Below, piece after piece: positions 25,520 to 34,380 of a DNA stretch of 34,582 nt. Numbering within the stretch: the stretch's first letter is position 1; every line of letters starts with the position of its first letter. The stretch comes from Lachnospiraceae bacterium (GTDB taxonomy: Bacteria > Bacillota > Clostridia > Lachnospirales > Lachnospiraceae). A program made the position numbers and the translations under genes. The notes below the pieces were generated by a model. That model did no database searches. It had not been told where the DNA came from and saw only the letters and a program-made list of their open reading frames with translations. The stretch lies in contig CAAGJU010000386.1 in the NCBI GenBank assembly GCA_900770225.1, forward strand, positions 1 to 34,582, read 5' to 3'.

Positions 25520-25752
25520 ATACAGATGCCTCCACCCGCAACAGAGCGATGAGCACTTGCTGAGAGCGACCGCAGGGAAGCTCGAAGCTTACGTGCGACG
25601 CCTGTTAGCACAGTTAGCGAGCTCAGCGAGCTTACAAGCTGACCGCTCTCGCTCGTCCTCGACGCAGCGGTGGTAAGCTCATCCATCGGCTTCGCCTCGG
25701 ATTCGCTAACCACCGGCGTCTGCGGATGGTTGCGGGTTGGAGGCATCTGTAT
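25520..25752. repeat. Dispersed hairpin element family 1, copy 3 (longer variant)
   Basis: The 428-bp gap between purF and the DHHW gene is largely filled by this element. Terminal arms of about 23 bp are inverted copies (25520-25542 with 25729-25752; GATGCCTCC against GGAGGCATC). The core at about 25646-25728 matches copies 1 and 2, including 41 identical bases with copy 1. An extra segment of about 100 bp (25543-25645) contains short inverted repeats such as GCTCAGCGAGCTT. The arms are unrelated in sequence to those of copy 2. It directly follows the DHHW stop and may influence the 3' end of that mRNA. Confidence 0.82.
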
Positions 25753-25772
25753 ATCTGAATAACCCACAAACC

Positions 25773-27131
25773 TTATGGTGTCGAAACGGAGGAAACCGCT
25801 TCGACCGACTCTGCCGCATTCGCTGACGTTGCGGTGACAGCCTCACTGCCCGAGGATGTTCCATCGGATGTTCCGGCTGAGGTGTCTGCTGACGCGTCGG
25901 AGGACACCTGGGCGGACTGCGATGCGTCATTCAGTACATCGGCCAACGATGTATCTGTGGCCAGTGTGTTCTGGCTGTAGACAAAGAGCACATCCGTGAT
26001 GGCATCTGTTGTCATCAGTATATCGGCGCTGTCGTAGTAGTACCTCGGGTCGATCATGTAGATATTGTCGAAATAAGGTATGTAGAAAGGAACCAGGCTG
26101 TTGGCATAGGAATCCTTGAATACCAGCAGATTGCGTCCCGTTTTGTTAGCCGTGTGGATCTCTACCAGCGGATGGTTGCCGCCGAAGAATACCTGATACT
26201 GATCCTTTTCCTCGAGCTTGCTGCTGTCATAGACCGAAGTTGTCGTCTGTCCGAGGTCAGGGATATCTACATAATATTTTGTCTGATCGGCATCCAGCGC
26301 GTAAACAAAAATATCGTCCTTTGTCGAATAGCTTCCGCTCTGTGAAGCGAGTGTACCCTGGAACGAATCCGACACCTGATACTGCGTATAGGTAGCCGTC
26401 GGCGCCATGATGTCCAGCACTCCCTGTGAGGCGGTAAATGCATAATAGGCGCCCTGCGTTGTCCAGTGGTGATCCGTCTTATAGTAGATATATTCGTCGG
26501 CATGTTGTTCGAGAGCACTCTGTGCCTGGACGATCTGATAACCACCGTCGCTCAGCTTCTGATTCTCCGACGCGATGTCGCCTGCCTGATCTCTGACCGG
26601 CGCATGGGCGGGAAGCAGTGAGGGATCGACGGCAGCGTAGCACGGAACGATCATGGCCGTCATCCCGATGTTCGGATAAGCCTCGTGATAACGCAGCATC
26701 GCATCCAGTGTCTTGCTCATGGCATCGTCATCCGGCGTCGCGGGTCTGGCGAGCAGACAACCCTTCTTCCCGAAATATACATCACCGGTCTCCTTCTTAC
26801 CAGATATAATTTCCATATCATGGTTGAAAGATACCCAGAAATCGCGAAAAGCAAACTGATCCGCCAGATAACTGCTCAGGTCCGAGGTAAAATCTCCGCT
26901 GAGCAGCGATTCGCGCGTCGGTCTGGGAAATGTTGTAAGGTTCCTGTTCTCATTGTCGGAAAAATCCCTGTCGGGAATGATCAGTCCGAGTATGATCACG
27001 ACAGCTACGATCCCGATAATCAGGCGCGACAGTATATTCGACCGCCAGCCGGCGATTCTTCTGTGGCCGTGCTGCCGCGCACCGCCCCGGTCGCCACTCA
27101 CGGAAGTCTTAGGTTTATTTTTATCTTCCAT
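25773..27131 (-). CDS. DHHW-family protein, AlgJ/AlgX-like partner of an MBOAT acyltransferase
   Basis: Probably an extracytoplasmic, membrane-anchored partner in O-acylation of a surface polymer. The 452-residue protein has a basic cytoplasmic N-terminus, one membrane segment (about 33-52), then a large domain with FSDNENRNLTTFP, DQFAFRDFWV, and the name-giving DHHWTTQGAYYAF near residue 219. In the AlgJ/AlgX-like SGNH superfamily the Asp-His pair is catalytic. A later FKDSYANSLVPF segment would hold the serine. The C-terminal 60 residues are Ser/Ala/Thr-rich and low in complexity. It begins 12 bp after the MBOAT stop. Confidence 0.85.
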   Translation of the reverse strand: MEDKNKPKTSVSGDRGGARQHGHRRIAGWRSNILSRLIIGIVAVVIILGLIIPDRDFSDNENRNLTTFPRPTRESLLSGDFTSDLSSYLADQFAFRDFWVSFNHDMEIISGKKETGDVYFGKKGCLLARPATPDDDAMSKTLDAMLRYHEAYPNIGMTAMIVPCYAAVDPSLLPAHAPVRDQAGDIASENQKLSDGGYQIVQAQSALEQHADEYIYYKTDHHWTTQGAYYAFTASQGVLDIMAPTATYTQYQVSDSFQGTLASQSGSYSTKDDIFVYALDADQTKYYVDIPDLGQTTTSVYDSSKLEEKDQYQVFFGGNHPLVEIHTANKTGRNLLVFKDSYANSLVPFYIPYFDNIYMIDPRYYYDSADILMTTDAITDVLFVYSQNTLATDTSLADVLNDASQSAQVSSDASADTSAGTSDGTSSGSEAVTATSANAAESVEAVSSVSTP

Positions 27132-27143
27132 GTCAGCTGTCTC

Positions 27144-28529
27144 CTAGAATTTGAAATAAAGAAACGAAGTATAGGTACTGGAAACCATGGCCGCAATGCA
27201 CACAAAGAACAGGAATACATATCCCGCTATGGATACAGCGGCTGAATTTCTGTCTCGCAGAGAAAGTTTTTCGATATAGTCGCCGGGTTTCGGACTGCAG
27301 AAAATAATCGCAGGAATGAGCACCAGCACAATGCCCTTCAGATAATATGTCGTCGTTCCGTTCCAGAAACCGAGATGAGCGCTGCCGAACATCATGCCGA
27401 ACCAGTGGAACGCCGAGCCGAGGGAAGGTGAGAAGAAGAACACCCATCCGAAGAAGGCGATCAGCACCGTGCATCCTATGCGGACCGGTTTCGGAATCCT
27501 GTCAAAAAATCTGCGGATCAGGAATCTGTCGAGAAGCACCCAGGCACCGTGATAAAGTCCCCAGAAAATGAAATTCCAGGAAGCTCCGTGCCAGAATCCC
27601 GTCAGGATCCATACGACAAGGAGATTCAGCGCTAGACGACTGCTGCTGCAGCGGTTGCCGCCCATCGGAATATAGACATAGTCCCTGAACCACTGTCCCA
27701 GGGAAATATGCCATCTGCGCCAGAAATCCGTGACGCCGTCCGAAATGTACGGATGATCGAAGTTCGCATCGAAGGAAAAGCCGAACATTCGCGCGAGTCC
27801 GATGGCCATATCTGAGTAACCGGAGAAGTCATAGAACAGCTGAAGGCTGTAGCAGACCATGCCGAGCCATGCACTCGCCGAGGCCAGGTCGCCCGTATTC
27901 TGCAGCGCCTGAAAGGTTTCACCGAGCTTATCGGCAAGCAGCAGTTTTTTGAAGAGACCGATAAGGAACTGCTGAAGACCTGCGCGGAATTTCAACCAGG
28001 TGACCGGATGATCCGCGAGCTGATCTCTGATCTTCCCGTATTCGGTGATCGGTCCCGAGATGATCTTCGGAAAAAACGATACATAGACGGCATACCGGAT
28101 GATATTTTTCTCCGGCTCTGCCTTCCCGTAATAGATATCGAAAATATAGGAAAGAACCGTAAAGGTAAAAAAGGAAATTCCGATCGGCATATCCTGCTGT
28201 GTATACGTCACGCCGAATATCGAAAGGAAAAATCCTGTGTACTTGTAGAAGCCAAGCAGTACAAGATCTGCGGCAGTCGAGGTGATGACAGCTGTTTTTG
28301 CCATGCTGTCTCTGCCTGCCCTTCTGAAACTGTCGATCTCAGCACCGGCCAGGTAATTGAAGGCCATGGAAAAGATCAGCACCGGCAGATGTGCAATGTC
28401 TCCCCACGCGTAAAACAAAAGACTGAGGATGACAAGGATCAGATCCTTCAATTTGTCCGGGAGCACCCGATAGAGGATCAGCGCAACAGGCAGAAACAGA
28501 AAAATAAACGGAATGGTTTGAAAGGACAT
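27144..28529 (-). CDS. MBOAT family membrane-bound O-acyltransferase (AlgI/DltB-like)
   Basis: Multi-pass membrane enzyme that would pass an acyl group across the membrane to an extracellular acceptor. The 461-residue protein begins with the AlgI-type MSFQTIPFIFLFLPVALILYR, has RDYVYIPMGGNRCS and the catalytic histidine region GFWHGASWNFIFWGLYHG, with about ten hydrophobic segments. dltA and dltC are absent, and a DHHW partner follows, so polysaccharide O-acetylation is more likely than teichoic acid alanylation. The acceptor polymer is unknown. Confidence 0.9.
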   Translation of the reverse strand: MSFQTIPFIFLFLPVALILYRVLPDKLKDLILVILSLLFYAWGDIAHLPVLIFSMAFNYLAGAEIDSFRRAGRDSMAKTAVITSTAADLVLLGFYKYTGFFLSIFGVTYTQQDMPIGISFFTFTVLSYIFDIYYGKAEPEKNIIRYAVYVSFFPKIISGPITEYGKIRDQLADHPVTWLKFRAGLQQFLIGLFKKLLLADKLGETFQALQNTGDLASASAWLGMVCYSLQLFYDFSGYSDMAIGLARMFGFSFDANFDHPYISDGVTDFWRRWHISLGQWFRDYVYIPMGGNRCSSSRLALNLLVVWILTGFWHGASWNFIFWGLYHGAWVLLDRFLIRRFFDRIPKPVRIGCTVLIAFFGWVFFFSPSLGSAFHWFGMMFGSAHLGFWNGTTTYYLKGIVLVLIPAIIFCSPKPGDYIEKLSLRDRNSAAVSIAGYVFLFFVCIAAMVSSTYTSFLYFKF

Positions 28530-28543
28530 AGATCAGAATCTCC

Positions 28544-29038
28544 TCAATAAGCTTCTCTGAATGCATCGTGAACTTTTTCCGGATCCTTCGCGGAACAGAA
28601 AAATGCATAGTTCCCGCGGATATCCGTAATACTGTTCTCCAGCATGGCAGTCTGTTCTGCCCCATATCCCTGGAAGCTCTTCAGGAGTGTGCTCTTTCTG
28701 TCGGAAATTGCCTGTTCAACGCCGTCCTGCTGGTCCTCGTCCTTCAGTTTTACGATCAGAAGCTCTGCCGCATGCATATTGGTGACAGGATAATACAGCA
28801 TCACGCCGTCATAGTCGTTCGGATCGATACCGTACAGTCTCCTGACCATCTGGCTGTCGGCCTCCTGCATCTCCGACGTATCGGTGACAGCCATCACTGC
28901 ATCGCACATCGCTTCGAACGTCGTGCTGCTCAGTTTCGATTTTGCCGAAGACAATGCGATCACGATGACCGCAAGGACAGCCACAGCCCACTTGAAAGCT
29001 CCGGTCGCTGTGGCGCGTCTTTCCAGCGCAGTATCCAT
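28544..29038 (-). CDS. DUF4358-like membrane-anchored protein
   Basis: No known function. The 164-residue product has one N-terminal membrane segment (about 15-32) and a small outside domain containing RLYGIDPNDYDGVMLYYP, AAELLIVKL and a later stretch of alternating helices. This matches my recollection of the DUF4358 family common in Firmicutes and often found beside MBOAT/DHHW genes. ATG 29038 follows AGGGGGA; an extension to 29092 lacks a ribosome site. It lies 14 bp before the MBOAT gene, so a role in the same surface modification is a reasonable inference. Confidence 0.7.
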   Translation of the reverse strand: MDTALERRATATGAFKWAVAVLAVIVIALSSAKSKLSSTTFEAMCDAVMAVTDTSEMQEADSQMVRRLYGIDPNDYDGVMLYYPVTNMHAAELLIVKLKDEDQQDGVEQAISDRKSTLLKSFQGYGAEQTAMLENSITDIRGNYAFFCSAKDPEKVHDAFREAY

Positions 29039-29096
29039 ATACCTGTTCCCCCTGTGCCTCATTTCGAGGACATTGCATGATATAGGTGTCATAAGT

Positions 29097-29124
29097 ATGA
29101 TAACCGGATCAATCAGTCATTCAA
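29097..29124 (-). promoter_or_regulatory. Possible promoter of the DUF4358-MBOAT-DHHW genes
   Basis: On the minus strand TTGAAT (29124-29119) and TATCAT (29102-29097) are 16 bases apart, within the 141-bp gap after the SGNH gene. Confidence 0.4.
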
Positions 29125-29179
29125 CCACTTTTACACAAGTGCAATACAGGTGATGACTTTTGGCACTGTTATCATAACA

Positions 29180-30115
29180 TTACTGATTCTGAGAAGACCC
29201 TGTGACGGATTCCTGCACATCCGTCTGTGCGGATGACGTACCGTCAGATGCCGACGATACCGCTTCGTCCGCTCCTGCACCGGTGTCCTGATTTCCCGCG
29301 TATCCCGCAGCCTTGTAGGTATCATACGTAGCTGCGATCATGGCAGATCCCCAGTAAGGATAAAAATCCCTCTGCAGATGAATGCCGTCAACGTCATACA
29401 GATCCGCATGCTCTTTTGCGATCTCGTCCATGTCGACCCAGCCGTATCCGTCTTTCTCAACCATTTTCTTCACAGCATTGCTGTAGTCCGGGATCTCAGC
29501 GTAGATCTCATCCTTATTCTCTATGGCTGTTTCCTGCGCCGGCAGAATGGATGATACATATATTTTTGCGTTGGGCAGGGAACTCTGCAGCTGTTGCAGA
29601 ATAGATTCGTACTCCTTGGCATAATCATCCGGCGTACTCCAGATGCGAATGCCGACATCGTTCAGTCCGTAGCAGAGAAAAATCTCCGAAGGGTCGAAGG
29701 TTTTCAGCTCATCCAGATGGTCCATGATATTTCTGATGGTATTTCCACCCTCTGCAAAGACCTGGTTCTCGGGAAGACACTGATAATAGGAAAATCCAAC
29801 GGCCCGGGAATCCCCCATGACGACCGCAGATCCGAAGTGCGTCCAGACAGAGGAAGGATCCGAGGAGAGCTGCTGAATGACTTTATCTTTCTCTTCCTGT
29901 TTTTTCTCTTCCTCAGCAGCACGGATATCGGCCTTCACAGAATCCAGATCCACCGCCTCCTGTGACTTCAGATAGGAGATACCGGCATTGATCGTCTGCT
30001 GTTCTGCAGCAAGCCTCCGTGCACGGCTGATCATAAAAATCGCGATCAGAGCCGCGACAATGATCAGAATCATGATCAGTAGTTTTCTTTTATCTTCCCA
30101 AAAATGTTTCAGCAA
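29180..30115 (-). CDS. Membrane-anchored SGNH/GDSL hydrolase
   Basis: Probable esterase or acyl-transfer partner acting outside the membrane. The 311-residue protein has one membrane segment (about 12-30), a charged helix (about 50-85) and an SGNH domain with the serine in VVMGDSRAVG (GDS 101-103), Asn in LCYGLNDVG, and the Asp-His pair in DGIHLQRDFYP near 243-248. The C-terminus is Ser/Ala/Thr/Asp-rich, as in the DHHW protein. The start codon is TTG with GGTGGAG seven bases before it. It may remove or transfer the acyl group handled by the MBOAT enzyme. Confidence 0.85.
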   Translation of the reverse strand: MLKHFWEDKRKLLIMILIIVAALIAIFMISRARRLAAEQQTINAGISYLKSQEAVDLDSVKADIRAAEEEKKQEEKDKVIQQLSSDPSSVWTHFGSAVVMGDSRAVGFSYYQCLPENQVFAEGGNTIRNIMDHLDELKTFDPSEIFLCYGLNDVGIRIWSTPDDYAKEYESILQQLQSSLPNAKIYVSSILPAQETAIENKDEIYAEIPDYSNAVKKMVEKDGYGWVDMDEIAKEHADLYDVDGIHLQRDFYPYWGSAMIAATYDTYKAAGYAGNQDTGAGADEAVSSASDGTSSAQTDVQESVTGSSQNQ

Positions 30116-30178
30116 CGTTTTTCTCCACCCGGCGTCTGTGCCGGGACAACATCCCGCGTCATGATCAGCAGTGCTCTG

Positions 30179-30757
30179 TTATTTCTGTGAGGACAGTACA
30201 TTTTTATTCTTAACGAGGTAATCGATCAGTGAGATCACCGTAAGGCAGGTCGCAACGATGATCAGAACGATCTCCAGCGGTCTGAGTACCGCGATATCGA
30301 GAAGAATGACGATGATCATGGCCATCTGGGAGACCGTCTTGAACTTTCCCCAGTAGCTCGCGGCGATCACGATGCCGTTATCCGATGCGATCAGACGGAA
30401 TCCACTGATGACAAATTCACGGCCGACGATAATGATCGTCACCCAGGCAGGGATTTCCCCGGATCCCACCAGGCAGATCAGCGCCGAACATACGAGGAGC
30501 TTATCAGCCAGAGGATCCATGAATTTGCCGAAATCCGTGATGAGCTTATATTTCCTCGCGATATAGCCGTCCGCCGTATCCGTCAGGCTGGCTATGATAA
30601 AGATCAGCAGCGCAATGACACGGTGGAATGGAAACTGCAGATACATGAAGAGAACAAATACCGGCACCAGAATCATTCTGAGCGTCGTCAGCCTGTTGGG
30701 GAGATTCATGCCGCCCTCGTTCGCGTACTTTTTTCTCTTAGCTTCATAGGCATCCAT
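30179..30757 (-). CDS. pgsA: CDP-diacylglycerol-glycerol-3-phosphate 3-phosphatidyltransferase
   Basis: Makes phosphatidylglycerophosphate, the precursor of phosphatidylglycerol, in the membrane. The CDP-alcohol phosphotransferase motif reads D-x2-DG-x2-AR-x8-G-x3-D-x3-D (TDTADGYIARK...FGKFMDPLADK). Four or more membrane segments follow. ATG 30757 (192 residues) lies inside the end of rimO with AGGAGGA about ten bases upstream; ATG 30709 (176 residues, MNLPNRLTTLR), where many family members begin, has GAGGG before it and is the alternative. It is the last gene of the yicC operon. Confidence 0.94.
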   Translation of the reverse strand: MDAYEAKRKKYANEGGMNLPNRLTTLRMILVPVFVLFMYLQFPFHRVIALLIFIIASLTDTADGYIARKYKLITDFGKFMDPLADKLLVCSALICLVGSGEIPAWVTIIIVGREFVISGFRLIASDNGIVIAASYWGKFKTVSQMAMIIVILLDIAVLRPLEIVLIIVATCLTVISLIDYLVKNKNVLSSQK

Positions 30758-32144
30758 TGTCAGCCAGTCCTCCTGTGAGATCATATTCCAGGGAGCCGTC
30801 AATCTCCACCTGGACAAAATCGCCTGTATTCAGTTCCTCATTGGTATGAATAAAAACGAGCCCGTCGATATCCGGGGCATCCGCATAGGATCTTCCCACA
30901 TAGACATCATCCGCGCTCATATAGCCCTCGACAAATACCGGGAGAGTCTTTCCGATCATGGAATGTCCTCTTTCCTCCGATACTTCCTGCTGCAGGGTCA
31001 TGAGATCGTCGCGCCTGTTTTTCTTTGTCTCCTCATCGATCTGTTCTTCCATGCGCGCAGCCGGCGTTCCCTCTTCCTGAGAATAGGTAAAGACACCCAG
31101 CCTGTCGAATTTCATCGCACGGACAAAATCCATGAGATTCCGGTGCTCTTCTTCCGTCTCTCCGGGAAATCCCGTGATGAGCGTCGTACGGATGGCAATA
31201 TCGGGGATCTGTTTCCTGAGACCGGTGATGATCTTCTCCAGCATGGCGCGGTTGGTACGCCGTCCCATCCTTTTCAGAATGCGGTCATCCGCATGCTGAA
31301 TGGGAATATCCAGGTAATGACAGATCTTCGGCTCCTCCCGGATCGTCTGCACCAGCTCCGGATAGATTTCCTCCGGATAGCAGTACAGGACCCTGATCCA
31401 GACAAGTCCCTCAATCTGACAGAGCTTTCTGAGCAGAATATGGAGGCTCTTCTTCCCGTACAGGTCCGTACCGTAAAGCGTGGTCTCCTGCGCAACCAGG
31501 ATCAGCTCCTTCACGCCCTGCTCCGCCAGCATTTCAGCTTCTGAGACAAGCTGTTCCATCGGAAAGCTGCGGTAATGCCCACGCATGTCCGGAATCGCAC
31601 AGTATGTGCAGCGTCTGTCGCAGCCGTCAGCGATCTTGAGATACTCATAGAAGCCGCCGGTCGTCATGATACGTTTCCGGACCTTCGGCCCGGAAGCCGA
31701 TGACATGACAGCTGTGTCGGTCTTCGCATCAGTGGCGTCCAGATATACGGCTTTGCCGCCCTGCATTACGCGCTCCACGGCCTCTTCAATGTGGTCCATG
31801 GATGAGGTGCCGATGATCGCATCTGCTTCGGGTATTTCCTTCAGAACCTCGTCGCGGTACCGCTCTGCCATGCAGCCTGCCACGATCAGGCATCTGCATT
31901 TGCCCTCGGTGCGGTATCTGGCCATCTCAAGGATCGTGTTGATGCTCTCCTCTTTGGCCGACTCAATGAAACAGCAGGTATTGATAATGATGATATCTGC
32001 ATCCTCTTCATCATCGGTCATCTCATAACCGTGACCTGCGAGGGTGCCGAGCATATGCTCGGAATCCACCAGATTTTTATCGCAGCCGAGCGAGACAAAC
32101 AGGATTTTCAGATTTGCCGGCATACCGGCTGCCAGTTCCGTCAT
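30744..32144 (-). CDS. rimO: Ribosomal protein S12 methylthiotransferase RimO
   Basis: Radical-SAM enzyme that methylthiolates an aspartate of ribosomal protein S12. The 466-residue sequence has the N-terminal cluster-binding domain (VSLGCDKNLVDSE, NTCCFIESAKEES), the radical-SAM motif CDRRCTYC (about 174-181) and a C-terminal TRAM domain. KNLVDSE separates it from MiaB. Its ATG overlaps the rpoZ stop in TGATG. Confidence 0.95.
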   Translation of the reverse strand: MTELAAGMPANLKILFVSLGCDKNLVDSEHMLGTLAGHGYEMTDDEEDADIIIINTCCFIESAKEESINTILEMARYRTEGKCRCLIVAGCMAERYRDEVLKEIPEADAIIGTSSMDHIEEAVERVMQGGKAVYLDATDAKTDTAVMSSASGPKVRKRIMTTGGFYEYLKIADGCDRRCTYCAIPDMRGHYRSFPMEQLVSEAEMLAEQGVKELILVAQETTLYGTDLYGKKSLHILLRKLCQIEGLVWIRVLYCYPEEIYPELVQTIREEPKICHYLDIPIQHADDRILKRMGRRTNRAMLEKIITGLRKQIPDIAIRTTLITGFPGETEEEHRNLMDFVRAMKFDRLGVFTYSQEEGTPAARMEEQIDEETKKNRRDDLMTLQQEVSEERGHSMIGKTLPVFVEGYMSADDVYVGRSYADAPDIDGLVFIHTNEELNTGDFVQVEIDGSLEYDLTGGLADNGCL

Positions 32145-32407
32145 CAGACAGAGCCCTCTCCTTCTTCACGGGGAAGGATCTTAACCTTGCCTGAGTAGAG
32201 TTCATCTACTGCGATGCTGAGAGGCTTTTTCTCCTTGCCGTTCGGATAGGTGGCACTCACCTTCGGCTCTGCGCCGTCGATCAGCTGACGTGCTCTCTTT
32301 GCAGCCGCAAGAACAACAGAGTAACGGCTTGTTACGAGCGGTGCCTCTTCCTGGTCCTGACCCTCGTTGATGCGCTCAATCATTTCCACATAAGACGGAT
32401 GAATCAT
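32144..32407 (-). CDS. rpoZ: DNA-directed RNA polymerase omega subunit
   Basis: Small subunit that aids assembly of RNA polymerase. The 87-residue product starts MIHPSYVEMIERIN and has the family core SRYSVVLAAAKRARQLIDG. AAGGAG precedes the ATG. It stands between gmk and rimO, the standard clostridial order. Confidence 0.94.
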   Translation of the reverse strand: MIHPSYVEMIERINEGQDQEEAPLVTSRYSVVLAAAKRARQLIDGAEPKVSATYPNGKEKKPLSIAVDELYSGKVKILPREEGEGSV

Positions 32408-32444
32408 ATATTGCTCCTTTCATACTTTGGCAGTAACATCTATA

Positions 32445-33089
32445 TCATATGTCAGATAAAGCCAGCAGCTCTTTCTGAATTTCTCCGATAAATGCCTTCT
32501 GATGACTTGCAGCCATGTGCTGCATCCGAATCAGCTGATGAAGCTGTTCTACGCAGGTATCCAGATCATCATTGACAAGGATATAGTCATACTTCTCCAT
32601 GCCCTCCGCTTCTTCAGCGGCACGGCGCATCCTGGCATCAATGACTTCCGCTGTCTCTGTTCCGCGGCCCGTCAGTCGCTTTTTCAGTTCCTCAGCAGAC
32701 GGCGGTGTGACAAAGATCATCATGGCGTCCGGGCGCTTTTCCTTAACCTTGAGTGCTCCCTGAATCTCAATCTCAAGGATGACATCCCGTCCCTCATCCA
32801 GATTCCTGTCCACATAGGCGGCCGGTGTACCGTAGTAATGGTCTACATACTTTGCGTACTCCAGCAGCTCACCGCGCTGAATCATCTGCAGGAACTCATC
32901 TTCCTCCTTGAAAAAATAACTGACGCCCTCCTGTTCTCCCGGCCTCGGTTTCCTGGTCGTGGCTGATACAGAGAGCGCATAGTTGTCATAGCGTTTCATC
33001 AGTTCTTTGATGACAGTGCCCTTGCCTGCGCCGGAGAAGCCCGACAGGATCACCAGCAGGCCTCTGTCTTTTTTACTGATGTTATTCAC
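32445..33089 (-). CDS. gmk: Guanylate kinase
   Basis: Phosphorylates GMP to GDP. The 214-residue enzyme has P-loop GFSGAGKGT (about 17-25), SATTRKPRPGE, GVSYFF and the GMP-binding YGTP segment. The start codon is GTG, nine bases after GAGGAGG, and it overlaps the end of remA by eight bases. It follows DUF370/remA as in most Firmicutes. Confidence 0.96.
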   Translation of the reverse strand: MNNISKKDRGLLVILSGFSGAGKGTVIKELMKRYDNYALSVSATTRKPRPGEQEGVSYFFKEEDEFLQMIQRGELLEYAKYVDHYYGTPAAYVDRNLDEGRDVILEIEIQGALKVKEKRPDAMMIFVTPPSAEELKKRLTGRGTETAEVIDARMRRAAEEAEGMEKYDYILVNDDLDTCVEQLHQLIRMQHMAASHQKAFIGEIQKELLALSDI

Positions 33090-33354
33090 TTTCCATATCC
33101 TCCTCTGCTCGGAGATGCGGATCGTTGAATCGCCTGACGATCGTCTCTGTCTGAAGAGAAGACAGCATGACGCGGTCTTCCGTCAGGATCAGGACCGACT
33201 TTGTTTTTCTCCCCTGCGTGGCATCGATCAGTGTATCGTTGTTCTTTGCCCTGGTGACAAGCCGCCGCACAGGCGCCGCATCCGGGTTGACAACAGCGAG
33301 TACACGGTCGGTGTTGACGGCGTTTCCGAATCCCACATTCATCAGTTTCGCCAT
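33082..33354 (-). CDS. remA: RemA/DUF370 family DNA-binding regulator
   Basis: In B. subtilis RemA activates biofilm matrix and osmoprotection genes by binding DNA as a ring-shaped oligomer. The 90-residue product begins MAKLMNVGFGNAVN and contains VLAVVNPDAAPVRRL and the ATQGRKTKS loop, the family hallmarks. ATG 33354 follows GGAG nine bases away; GTG 33357 is an alternative that adds one residue. Its targets here are unknown. Confidence 0.92.
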   Translation of the reverse strand: MAKLMNVGFGNAVNTDRVLAVVNPDAAPVRRLVTRAKNNDTLIDATQGRKTKSVLILTEDRVMLSSLQTETIVRRFNDPHLRAEEDMESE

Positions 33355-33360
33355 CACCGG

Positions 33361-34248
33361 TTACTCCACATTCTGAACCTGCTCACGGATCTTCTCAATC
33401 TCTGTCTTCAGATCCACGCCGATATTCGAAGTCTCCAGATCATTTGCCTTGGAGAGGATCGTATTGGCTTCCCGGTTCATCTCCTGCGCTAGGAAATCCA
33501 GCTTACGGCCGATGTTGAAACCGGCCTCCAGCGTATCGCGCATTCCCTGAATGTGACTCTTCAGGCGGACCGTCTCTTCATCCGTGCAGATCTTGTCGGC
33601 GTAGAGGACGACTTCAGCAGCTATTCTGCCCTCATCCATCTGCGCATCGCCCAGCAGTTCCTTCGTCATGTCTTCGAGACGGTGACGGTAATCCTCCATA
33701 ATGCCGGGTTCACGCCGGATGATCTCATCCACCATGCCATCCATATGGTTCAGCTTCTCCAGAAGATCTCTGCGGAGATTTTCACCCTCCGTATTACGGG
33801 CATGCATAAAGCCGGCTGCCGCCTCACGGAGCACCGGCTCCAGTTCCTTCCAGAGTTCTTCGTCGTCCGCATCCTCTTCATTCTGCGTGATGACATCAGG
33901 CAGGCCGAGCAGTTTGGAAGCAGTCAGGTCGTTGGCGATTCCAAACTGCTTCTGAATACTGTCGGCATAGCGGATATACTGACCCGCGACAGCTTCATTA
34001 AGCTGTACGCTGATATCATTTTCCGCATAATTTTCATACGTAATATACACATCGAGTTTACCGCGCTGTGCATACTCTTTCAGCACGTTCCTGATCTTCG
34101 CTTCCAGAGGGCTGAACTTCTTCGGCATCCTGATGCCGAATTCAAGATACCTGTGGTTGACAGACTTGATCTCCACAGCGAGTTTTTTCTTCTCGTCATG
34201 CACCTCTGCCCTGCCGAAACCGGTCATACTGTAAATCTTTTCTGACAT
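33361..34248 (-). CDS. yicC: YicC family endoribonuclease-like protein
   Basis: The YicC family has been described as an endoribonuclease linked to small-RNA turnover and stationary-phase survival. The 295-residue protein shows the N-terminal SMTGFGRAE and the SVNHRYLE segment, a long helical middle and the conserved C-terminus HIQGMRDTLEAG...GRKLDFLAQEMNREANT...KTEIEKIREQVQN. AGGAAG precedes ATG 34248, and a good promoter lies at 34312-34340. First gene of a run of six close or overlapping genes. Confidence 0.95.
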   Translation of the reverse strand: MSEKIYSMTGFGRAEVHDEKKKLAVEIKSVNHRYLEFGIRMPKKFSPLEAKIRNVLKEYAQRGKLDVYITYENYAENDISVQLNEAVAGQYIRYADSIQKQFGIANDLTASKLLGLPDVITQNEEDADDEELWKELEPVLREAAAGFMHARNTEGENLRRDLLEKLNHMDGMVDEIIRREPGIMEDYRHRLEDMTKELLGDAQMDEGRIAAEVVLYADKICTDEETVRLKSHIQGMRDTLEAGFNIGRKLDFLAQEMNREANTILSKANDLETSNIGVDLKTEIEKIREQVQNVE

Positions 34249-34311
34249 TTCCGGACTTCCTGTTCTGTTATTGCTATCATTACCATTGGATTACATACAA
34301 AGACAGGGTTA

Positions 34312-34340
34312 ATTATATGTCAAGCCAATAAAAGAGTCAA
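34312..34340 (-). promoter_or_regulatory. Promoter of the yicC-pgsA operon
   Basis: On the minus strand TTGACT (34340-34335) and TATAAT (34317-34312) are 17 bases apart, giving a leader of about 57 nt before yicC. Confidence 0.7.
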
Positions 34341-34368
34341 TGAACTTTAAAATTGATCTCTTCTTATG

Positions 34369-34374
34369 TATAAT
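34369..34374 (+). promoter_or_regulatory. Possible plus-strand -10 box facing the family 2 element
   Basis: TATAAT at 34369-34374 lies just before the element that starts near 34381. A TTAAAA about 16 bases upstream is a weak -35. If used, transcription would start at the edge of the repeat. Confidence 0.3.
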
Positions 34375-34380
34375 AAGTCC

